Source of the DNA: Leptospira andrefontaineae
GTDB taxonomy: Bacteria > Spirochaetota > Leptospiria > Leptospirales > Leptospiraceae
Direction of reading: 5' to 3'
Assembly (NCBI RefSeq): GCF_004770105.1
Contig: NZ_RQEY01000005.1
Span: 310,001 to 374,000 of the forward strand
DNA length: 64,000 bases
Shown in pieces: positions 57,385 to 64,000 of this stretch (positions within the stretch are counted from its first letter, which is position 1; every line of letters begins with the position of its first letter). The notes under the pieces were generated by a model. That model was not told the origin of the DNA and did not search any database. It worked only from the letters and a program-made list of their open reading frames with translations. Made by a program: the position numbers and the translations under genes.

Positions 57385-59556
57385 GTGAAAGGGTTTTTGG
57401 ACATCCAGAATTTTTTACCTTGGAGAGTTTTTTGTAAACTCTCGTTCACTTTTTTAACCTTTTCCTTTTTTAGTCCCGTTTTTGCATTCGATCCTTCTTC
57501 TCTTCCGTATGACGGGATTTCTTTGGTTTCTTACGCGGAGGTTTGGGCAGATGAAGAAGGGGATACAAGCTTCGAAAAAATGCAAAAGAAGGAGTTTTAT
57601 CCTCTTTCTTCCGCGAGTTTAGGATATTCCGACCAGGCTCATTGGTTCAAGATCCCTCTTGAAAATAAATCTTCTCATTCTGTTTCCTGGATTTTGGAAA
57701 TCCATTACAGTCAATTAGACAAGGCAGAATTATACCTGGCTTCCAAAGGGGATAAGGTTTTGTTTCGTGGTGGAGACAGAGTTCCTTTCGGTGAAAGGCC
57801 TATCCAATACAGATTCCCAAGTTTTCCTTTAGAGTTAAAAGCAGGAGAGAAGGACACAGTTTATCTAAAGATCCAAACTAAAAGTTCCGTGAACTTTGCT
57901 GCGTTTGGATATAAATCAGAGGATTTTTTCTCTAATATAAGTAATGAGCAGATATTACTTGGGATCTATTTCGGATCTCTTCTGGTAATGGCTTTATATA
58001 ATCTGTTTTTGTTCTTATCCACAAAGGAAAAAACTTACTTAGCATTTTTCGGATATGTTGGCGCTGGAGTGCTCGCCCAATGGTCACTTCATGGATATTC
58101 TTTCCAATTTTTCTGGCCGAACTCGATCGTTTGGGCGAGTCATGTCATCACTTCTTTTACATTTTTAGTTTCTGCAACTACCGCCGATTTTATCCGGTTT
58201 TATTTCGATGCTCCTAATAATTATCCTAATTCTAATAAAGTCCTGAAAGGAATATCAATTTTATCTTATGTACTTGTAATAGTCGGATATTTTTTTCCAT
58301 TCGGTTTTGCATTGGCACTTTATGTGTTTTTATCCACGATTACTTTGGCTGCGATCTTGTTTTTGGGATTCCAAGGATTTTCCAGGAATTTAAGACCTGC
58401 ACTTTTCTTTTTGGGTGCTTGGCTTGCGTTGGTTGCGGGGGCGTTTGTATTTATTTTACGTTTTTCCGGGATCATCCCTCATACAATCTCCTTGGCTTAC
58501 TGGGGAGTAGAGATTGGAACCGCACTACATATTCTTCTTTTGGCATTAGCTTTAGCAGATAGAGTGAATGATCTTTCTAAAGATCTTTCTTCTAAGGTAG
58601 AAGATCTAAATGAGGCAAAACAAGCGATAGAACAATCCGAGCTTAGATTCAGGAATTTGTTCGAAGGCGCAGAAGAACTTCTTCTTACATTGGACCAAGA
58701 GGGAAATATCAAGGATGCAAACCGCACACTCTCAAGGCTCACCGGTTATAAGCCTGCAGAAGTCGAAGGAAAAAATTTCTTAGATCTGATCTATACAATT
58801 GATACACAAGAAGGTTCTATCGTACTTCTTCTTGCAAAAGAAAAATTGGAAGAACATTTAAGGACCAGAAAGACGGTCGAGTTCCATTCTGAGTTTAAAC
58901 AGAAATATGTAATGGAGCCTAAACCTGTAAAGATACGTCTCCAATCATTTGAAAGTGAGGCGGGAAGAAAGGTATTGGGTAAAGTTTCAGAGATCTCAGA
59001 GGACATTCTGTCTCGTTTCTTGATCTCTGAAAGTATGCATTTCACTGTGAATAATTATCTTAGAAATGCGGATATCTTGAGTAGACAGCTCACTTCTAAC
59101 CTGAGTCAATTTGCAGGTTCTGAAGTGATCACTGCGATCCGAACATGTCTTAGGGAAGTTCTGATCAACGCAATCGAACATGGAAACCTGGGAATAAGTT
59201 TTGATGAAAAAACGGATGCGATGAGATCAGGAAATTATATGGAATTCATCCAAAAAAGACAAAGAGAGGCTTTTTACGGTGCAAGGAACGTAAAAGTGGC
59301 TTATTCCCTGAATTCTAAACGGATCGGTTTCGAGATAGAAGACGAGGGAGACGGTTTTGATTTTAAGAAAATGTTAAATTTGGACGGAGAAAAACTAAAC
59401 GAGGAAAGTTATACCCATGGGCGCGGGATAATGATGACCCGAAAAGTTTTCGACGTAGTGAAGTTTAACGAAAAAGGAAATAAAGTCCTTCTGATCAAAT
59501 ACCTACAAAAACCTCTTAAATACAAAAGAGAACCAAGCTCTTTGGATATCGATTAA
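57385..59556 (+). CDS. 7TMR-DISM sensor with PAS and RsbW-like ATPase domain
   Basis: A 723-residue membrane sensor. After a signal peptide (about 1-32) comes a 7TMR-DISMED2 extracellular domain (about 35-180), with WFKIPLENKS typical of it. Seven transmembrane helices follow (about 190-395), then a coiled coil, a PAS domain (about 415-550, SELRFRNLFEGAEELLLTLD) and a GHKL ATPase (about 580-710, LREVLINAIEHGN as the N box, DEGDGFDF, and HGRGIMMTRKVFD). There is no HisKA domain, so it probably acts as an RsbW-like switch kinase or anti-sigma factor at the membrane. The start is GTG. Confidence 0.88.
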   Translation: MKGFLDIQNFLPWRVFCKLSFTFLTFSFFSPVFAFDPSSLPYDGISLVSYAEVWADEEGDTSFEKMQKKEFYPLSSASLGYSDQAHWFKIPLENKSSHSVSWILEIHYSQLDKAELYLASKGDKVLFRGGDRVPFGERPIQYRFPSFPLELKAGEKDTVYLKIQTKSSVNFAAFGYKSEDFFSNISNEQILLGIYFGSLLVMALYNLFLFLSTKEKTYLAFFGYVGAGVLAQWSLHGYSFQFFWPNSIVWASHVITSFTFLVSATTADFIRFYFDAPNNYPNSNKVLKGISILSYVLVIVGYFFPFGFALALYVFLSTITLAAILFLGFQGFSRNLRPALFFLGAWLALVAGAFVFILRFSGIIPHTISLAYWGVEIGTALHILLLALALADRVNDLSKDLSSKVEDLNEAKQAIEQSELRFRNLFEGAEELLLTLDQEGNIKDANRTLSRLTGYKPAEVEGKNFLDLIYTIDTQEGSIVLLLAKEKLEEHLRTRKTVEFHSEFKQKYVMEPKPVKIRLQSFESEAGRKVLGKVSEISEDILSRFLISESMHFTVNNYLRNADILSRQLTSNLSQFAGSEVITAIRTCLREVLINAIEHGNLGISFDEKTDAMRSGNYMEFIQKRQREAFYGARNVKVAYSLNSKRIGFEIEDEGDGFDFKKMLNLDGEKLNEESYTHGRGIMMTRKVFDVVKFNEKGNKVLLIKYLQKPLKYKREPSSLDID

Positions 59557-59665
59557 TATTCCCGAACTTATTCGATGTAATCCAATTTTACGGTTGATCT
59601 GATCTTCAATTCAGTTGGATCATTGGTTCGATCCGGATCCATAGCCTAGAGGTTTAAGTATTCTT

Positions 59666-60304
59666 ATGAAACATGTATATCTGATTGTATTTCTTTTAAT
59701 CCCTATGCAGTTATTTTCTTGGGATTTAGAGAAGGAGAAAAACGGGATCACTGTCCATACCAGAGCTGTGGAAGGTTCTGAATTAAAAGAATTCAGAGGT
59801 AAAACAAAACTGAAAGCGGATCTAAATACAGTGATCTCTTTAATGGAAGACAATCCGAATTACGTAACTTGGTTTAAAAATTGCAAACATGCGGAAGCAG
59901 TGAAAGTATTAAATACAAAAGAAAAGTATATTTACCTACAGAATGGAGCTCCTTGGCCGGTAAATGATAGGGATTTCGTGATCCATACGGTTTTCAGTCA
60001 GGACAAAAATACCGGGGCAGTAACTTATACAATTCGACCTGTTGAAAATATAGTAGGTGAGAAGAAGGGGTTCGTAAGAGGCTCGCTCAAAGGTTTTTGG
60101 AAATTCGTCCCTGTTGGGGATGAGATAGAAGTTACCTACCAGATCCTAAGTGATCCGGGCGGAAGTGTCCCTACCTCTATCGCTAATTTTGTTGTGGTAG
60201 ATATTCCTTACGAAACATTAAAGAAAATGAAAGAAAAGATAACTGAATCTAAGTATATCAATTCTGCCAAACACCCAGACCTGGTCCTTCCGGTCTCCAA
60301 GTAA
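59666..60304 (+). CDS. Exported START-domain lipid-binding protein
   Basis: A 212-residue protein with a signal peptide (about 1-18, ending LFSW) and a START/SRPBCC fold: GITVHTRAVEGSELKEFRG, YVTWFKNCKHAEAV, NGAPWPVNDRDFVIHTVF and GFWKFVPVGDEIEVTYQ. Relatives with a signal peptide are found near outer membrane lipid genes in many Gram-negative bacteria. It may carry a hydrophobic ligand in the periplasm. Ligand unknown. Confidence 0.85.
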   Translation: MKHVYLIVFLLIPMQLFSWDLEKEKNGITVHTRAVEGSELKEFRGKTKLKADLNTVISLMEDNPNYVTWFKNCKHAEAVKVLNTKEKYIYLQNGAPWPVNDRDFVIHTVFSQDKNTGAVTYTIRPVENIVGEKKGFVRGSLKGFWKFVPVGDEIEVTYQILSDPGGSVPTSIANFVVVDIPYETLKKMKEKITESKYINSAKHPDLVLPVSK

Positions 60305-60315
60305 GTATTAGAATT

Positions 60316-61167
60316 TTATAATTTATAGTTCACACCGAAAAACAATCCGCCGTATGCGGATTGCATGTCCAGTTTTCTGGAATATTGGTTCGATAATAGA
60401 ATATTGTCTTGGTTTGAAGATTCTGTGAGAGGAGAAAGTCTTCCATCCTGTCTTATATAGAAAGAAGCAGTATCTCCATTAAAGGAACCGTCAAAAGAAG
60501 TGATATTAATCCAGGCCAGATACGTTCCGAAACTTAAACTGACTCTTTCATTGATTGGATGGATCAAGGAACCTTCTAATCTGAATTCGAGCCCACTCCC
60601 TCTCATGTTACCATTTTGTTGGTAGTATTCTTTTCCGTCAGTGGCGTAACCTTTTGTTATCCATAATGCTCTTGTAATCCCGAGTCCTATACCTGTTTCC
60701 CAGCGGAAGTATCTGTTCAGTCTACCTTCTTGCCAGACCATTCCTAAAATATAAAAACTTTCCATTTGGAAATTCAGATTCGTATAAAAAGGTTCAGAAG
60801 TTAGGTTTGTGAGATAAAAAGGATCGAAGTATCTGTATCCACCGATCATCCCTACCTTAAAATTTTCGCTCAGTCTGGTCCTGGCTAAAAATTCACCTTG
60901 GATACTTCCTCTGGTGTTTTCCTGTTTTGTTTGGCTTGCCACTAAAGGATTCAAGTTAGAGCTAAATCCGTTCAAATTTTGATCGAATCTGTTCGGTCCT
61001 CTCATTCCAAAACCGAATCTGGCTCCGAATTCCCATCCATCTGGAGTTTCAGAAGCCTTGTTTTCAGGCATTTCCTTTAGTTTAGGCGTGGTTGTAACAC
61101 TTTCTTCTGCACCCAAGGAAATCATTCCGAACAGGATCCCAATCAGGATGATAGAAAAGAAACTCAC
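60316..61167 (-). CDS. Outer membrane beta-barrel protein, unknown function
   Basis: I start at GTG 61167, which has AAGGA 6 nt upstream and gives a signal peptide (VSFFSIILIGILFGMISLGA) directly. The product is 283 residues. The mature part begins with a short linker, then GWEFGARFGFGMRGPNRFD and a series of alternating strands (FKVGMIGGYRYF, RWETGIGLGITRAL, FRLEGSLIHPI, RVSLSFGTYLAWI), ending in FFGVNYKL. The pattern suits a small barrel of 8 to 12 strands. A longer frame reaches to 61326 but would overlap the next, divergent gene and add 53 residues ahead of the signal. Confidence 0.75.
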   Translation of the reverse strand: MSFFSIILIGILFGMISLGAEESVTTTPKLKEMPENKASETPDGWEFGARFGFGMRGPNRFDQNLNGFSSNLNPLVASQTKQENTRGSIQGEFLARTRLSENFKVGMIGGYRYFDPFYLTNLTSEPFYTNLNFQMESFYILGMVWQEGRLNRYFRWETGIGLGITRALWITKGYATDGKEYYQQNGNMRGSGLEFRLEGSLIHPINERVSLSFGTYLAWINITSFDGSFNGDTASFYIRQDGRLSPLTESSNQDNILLSNQYSRKLDMQSAYGGLFFGVNYKL

Positions 61168-61316
61168 TCTTCTTCCTTTGAGCCCCGACGGCTTTTTAAA
61201 AAGGAGTGGTTTTGGGATTGGATGCGTAAAAACTGTGTAGGAGCCCGGCATACGAGTAGGAAATTCTGGGCCAATAATTCTAAAAGCCTTTATTTTAAAG
61301 GAAAAGATGGATTGGA

Positions 61317-63539
61317 ATGCTAACAACTAAACTATTTCCGTTCTTGGATTTGGATCTTTTAAAACCATATTTTTATTTTTTACTTTTCATCGGGTTATAC
61401 CTAACATTCCGCTTAAAGTTTCCACAAATCCGTTTTTTATTTTTAGCGATTAAAATTTTTTCCGGGAATATGGACTACAAAGGTTCCCGAGGACGTTTGG
61501 TACATTCTCAGGCATTCTATGCCGGAACAGGTTCCTCCTTACTTCCTGGAGCAGTAATCGGTTCCGCTCTTGCATTGGTATTAGCAGGTCCAGGAGTTTT
61601 AGTTTGGATTTGGCTTTCTAGTTTTCTGATCATGCCACTTCGTTTCGTTTCTTCTACACTTGCGATCCGATTCAGGATCAAACTGGAAAGTGGAAGATAT
61701 CTTTCCGGCCCAATGTATTTTATAGAAAAAGCGCTTAGGGCTAGATGGCTTGCTATCGCTTTTTCTTTGGCTTGTTTATTAACAGTACTTTCTATGGGAA
61801 GTGCGATCCCAATTTTAGGAGCTTCCTTTTTGGCTCAGAATGGATTGGATATCCAAGGGATGACTGTTCCTTTCTTAGTTTCCATCATGGTAGTATTCGT
61901 GGTGTTAGGTGGGATCAGAAGGATCGGAAAAGTTTCTTCTTATGTTGCTCCAATAGGTTTAATCCTATTTTTCTTAAGTTATGTTCTATTGTTTAGGGAT
62001 CATTTAGGGAATTTTTACTTCTTCTTAGAATCTGTATTTAAAGAAGCAATGCAACCTTTCTCTCTTTTACTTGGAGGAGGATTTTCTCTCGCAAGGATTT
62101 TCAGCACTGGAACAGGAATGTTCTTCTTATCCACTGAAACAGGGATCGGAAAAAGTGCTGGAGTAGCAGGGGTGGTTCGTACCGATTCTGCCGCAAAACA
62201 GGGGATCGTGAGCATGCTTGCTACATTCTTTGAAGGTTTTGTGATTTCCACTCTTGTGATCTATGCATTATTCTCTTTTGGGGTAAAGGATCTTGAATCT
62301 GTCAAAAACTTCTTATATGTATTGATAAACGGTCCTACAGATCCTGCAAGACTTGCATTGATCGCGTCCTTCTTGCTATTCTCTATAGTTGCTATTTCCG
62401 GATGGTTCTATACAGGAGAACAGAATGCGAGATACATCTTTGGAGAAAAATTTGCGAATGTATATCGGATTTTATTCGTAGCTTCTCTACTTGGTTCTGC
62501 ATACGCTTATGTTCAATATGGAGAAGATTTCCTATTACAAATATTCGGTATAGGTTATGGGCTCGCTTTAATTACCGCTGTCCCGGTCCTTATCAGTTTA
62601 GTTCTTTTAGCTAAGGTCGCACAAGGAGAACTCCGGAAATTCCTGGAGGGTGGGGCACATTACGAGATCTTTAAGGACTTCTACCTTCTTCTTCTTTCTA
62701 TCCTACCTAAAAACTTGGTCTCTTTATTATTCGGGATCTTGGCTTCTCTAAGATTGCCAAGATTTATCATGATCCCGATCTTAAAGGCATTTGCAAAAGC
62801 TTATAAGATCAATTTGAACGAAGCGGAGTTGGAGATCCAAGAGTATAACTCTTTAAACCAATTTTTCACCAGAGCATTAAAAGCCGGAGCTAGGATCATA
62901 GATTCTGCGGAAAACGCTCTTGTTTCTCCTGTAGATGCAAGGATCACAGGTTTTGGAGATATCAACGATCAGGTAATCCTACAAGCAAAAGGTGTGGATT
63001 TTAATCTAAAAGAATTGTTGGGTGGAGATAAATATCTTTCCAAATTCCAAAATGGGAAGTATATCACATTTTATCTTTCTCCTCAGGACTATCATAGGAT
63101 CCATTCTCCTGCCTACGGAAGAATATTAGGATATTATTATGAACCTGGAAAACTTTTCCCTGTAAATGAATTAGCCGTTTTCGGGATCAGAGGACTTTTT
63201 CCTAAAAACGAAAGATTGATCACATTCTTACAGACCGAGTTCGGACTTGTTGCAGTGATAAAAGTGGGAGCTTCTAACGTGGGTCGCATACGTGTTACTT
63301 ACGATAAAAAGATCATCACAAATACTTTGATCCGAACCACCAAAGAAGAAGATTATAAAGATGTTTCTATCATGATCGAAAAAGGTGCAGAGCTAGGCAG
63401 ATTCGAAATGGGTTCCACAGTTATCCTTATTTTAGAAAGGGATACTTTCGATTTTGCTGATCTTCCTCTAAACGAGAAGGTGACTTACGGAACTACGATA
63501 GGGACTTTCAGAAAGCAGTTCTTAAAACTTCCAAGATAA
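61317..63539 (+). CDS. AGCS-type transporter fused to phosphatidylserine decarboxylase
   Basis: A 740-residue fusion. Residues about 10-450 are an alanine-or-glycine:cation symporter (AGCS) domain with some ten helices: [55 protein letters not shown] and [15 protein letters not shown]. Residues about 495-735 are phosphatidylserine decarboxylase: [49 protein letters not shown] and [15 protein letters not shown], the last with the G-S-T site (near 700) where self-cleavage makes the pyruvoyl group. It should make phosphatidylethanolamine. The transporter part may carry serine or an amine product, but that is an inference. DUF971 gene follows at 1 nt. Confidence 0.88.
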   Translation: MLTTKLFPFLDLDLLKPYFYFLLFIGLYLTFRLKFPQIRFLFLAIKIFSGNMDYKGSRGRLVHSQAFYAGTGSSLLPGAVIGSALALVLAGPGVLVWIWLSSFLIMPLRFVSSTLAIRFRIKLESGRYLSGPMYFIEKALRARWLAIAFSLACLLTVLSMGSAIPILGASFLAQNGLDIQGMTVPFLVSIMVVFVVLGGIRRIGKVSSYVAPIGLILFFLSYVLLFRDHLGNFYFFLESVFKEAMQPFSLLLGGGFSLARIFSTGTGMFFLSTETGIGKSAGVAGVVRTDSAAKQGIVSMLATFFEGFVISTLVIYALFSFGVKDLESVKNFLYVLINGPTDPARLALIASFLLFSIVAISGWFYTGEQNARYIFGEKFANVYRILFVASLLGSAYAYVQYGEDFLLQIFGIGYGLALITAVPVLISLVLLAKVAQGELRKFLEGGAHYEIFKDFYLLLLSILPKNLVSLLFGILASLRLPRFIMIPILKAFAKAYKINLNEAELEIQEYNSLNQFFTRALKAGARIIDSAENALVSPVDARITGFGDINDQVILQAKGVDFNLKELLGGDKYLSKFQNGKYITFYLSPQDYHRIHSPAYGRILGYYYEPGKLFPVNELAVFGIRGLFPKNERLITFLQTEFGLVAVIKVGASNVGRIRVTYDKKIITNTLIRTTKEEDYKDVSIMIEKGAELGRFEMGSTVILILERDTFDFADLPLNEKVTYGTTIGTFRKQFLKLPR

Positions 63540-63540
63540 T

Positions 63541-63870
63541 ATGAGCCTTAGTTTAAAAGCGACTACACCTGAAACCATAGAATTCGATGAGAATATTCTG
63601 AAAATAGAATGGAAGGACGGAGTTATCTCCGAATTTCCTCTATTAGAACTCAGAAAAAGATGTCCTTGCGTCGTTTGCAAGGGCGGTCATGGGGGGAAAA
63701 TAGGAGCGACAACCGGCGGTATCAAAGAGGCCAAATTATTGTCTTTTTCCAAGGTGGGAAGATACGCGATCAATTTGGTCTGGGGAGATTATCATAATAC
63801 AGGCATTTATAGCTTTGATTCTCTCAGATTGTACGCACAGGGAGAACCTGGGGATCTGGGAATTCCTTGA
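63541..63870 (+). CDS. DUF971 family protein
   Basis: A 109-residue soluble protein of the DUF971 family (the N-terminal domain of gamma-butyrobetaine hydroxylase-like proteins). LELRKRCPCVVCKGGHGG has the CxC..C..H zinc-type cluster, and GRYAINLVWGDYHNTGIYSF is the second family motif. In other bacteria such proteins are linked to iron-sulfur or Mrp ATPases. Its ATG is 1 nt behind the Psd fusion stop, so the two are one unit. Confidence 0.85.
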   Translation: MSLSLKATTPETIEFDENILKIEWKDGVISEFPLLELRKRCPCVVCKGGHGGKIGATTGGIKEAKLLSFSKVGRYAINLVWGDYHNTGIYSFDSLRLYAQGEPGDLGIP

Positions 63871-63955
63871 TTCTGTCCCGAACTACTCTTTCTAACTAAA
63901 ATATGCCCTTTCCAAAGCCGAAATTAATAAAAGGCCTAACGGAGGGAGACAAAAG

Positions 63956-64000
63956 GTGATCTTAAAATTTTTGAATCGGGTCCTTTTTGTTTTTCTGATA
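63956..64000 (+). CDS. Start of an exported or membrane protein, cut by window end
   Basis: GTG at 63956 follows GGAGGGAGACAAAAG, a strong ribosome site. The fifteen visible codons read ILKFLNRVLFVFLI after the start: basic residues then a hydrophobic core, as at the front of a signal peptide or transmembrane helix. Nothing more can be said. Confidence 0.55.
   Translation, partial: MILKFLNRVLFVFLI

Noticed and set aside
59620..59645. tRNA-like T-arm (GGTTCGATCC)
   Set aside because: The flanking bases do not pair as a T-stem and no acceptor or anticodon stem could be drawn.
61168..61326. Upstream extension of the outer membrane protein gene
   Set aside because: It would put 53 residues ahead of a clear signal peptide and overlap the start of the divergent fusion gene.

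Overview
This window is a stretch of spirochaete chromosome, almost certainly Leptospira. The strongest marker is a full-length LipL32 lipoprotein gene (44510-45316, minus). LipL32 is known only from the pathogenic and intermediate branches of the genus, and this copy is clearly diverged from the L. interrogans protein as I remember it. I therefore infer a species outside the classic pathogen core, perhaps of the intermediate (P2) group. Frequent TTG and GTG starts, small lipoproteins, many sensor and partner-switching proteins and A+T-rich intergenic DNA fit that picture. There is no integrase, transposase, tRNA, rRNA or CRISPR array in view, so most of the window is core chromosome.

Layout. 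1-628 is the start of a KAP-type P-loop NTPase that runs off the left edge. 777-7097 (minus) holds central glycolysis and secretion, gap-pgk-tpiA-secG, leading into a secreted protein, a PAS histidine kinase and a receiver-ATPase response regulator. 7235-9433 holds a signal-peptidase-like protein without its catalytic pair and a large membrane protein. 9547-15433 (plus) carries a gamma carbonic anhydrase, an archaeal-type (type II) GAPDH homologue, cysK, an MpaB-like oxygenase and topA. 15522-20586 has an ABC ATPase, an ATPase-HDOD protein, small unknown genes, panD and a Panacea-domain protein. 20564-29543 (plus) runs lipB, a sensor-like membrane protein, a STAS protein, murJ, a YggU protein and a 1556-residue aromatic repeat protein. 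29605-31551 is groES-groEL behind two CIRCE operators. 31804-36226 has a class II photolyase, an Mpo1-like protein and an ammonium transporter fused to a chemoreceptor signalling domain.

36381-42417 contains a frameshifted YvaD-like gene, a class III cyclase, a TIP30-like reductase, a SpoIIE phosphatase and an SDR. 42409-45948 has an acyl-CoA dehydrogenase, lipL32 and a ParB-like protein with a tryptophan-rich tail. 46144-48619 has metK, a transketolase C-terminal half and clpS. 48876-57296 is mainly lipid and peptide metabolism (MaoC, M3 peptidase, GST, SDR, fatty acid hydroxylase, acyl-CoA dehydrogenase). 57385-64000 has a 7TM-PAS-ATPase sensor, a START protein, an outer membrane protein, a transporter-phosphatidylserine decarboxylase fusion, a DUF971 protein and the first codons of another gene.

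The points most worth a second look are: (1) a 74-76 nt sequence with a conserved hairpin, present twice and each time about 40 nt before a start codon (18227-18302 and 38262-38335); (2) a heptanucleotide repeat that puts a YvaD-like gene out of frame, a possible phase switch; (3) two domain fusions, Amt-chemoreceptor and AGCS-transporter-Psd; (4) a giant protein of about 70 aromatic strand-like repeats; (5) a signal-peptidase-like pseudoenzyme; (6) a dispersed family of short inverted repeats in at least seven intergenic regions.
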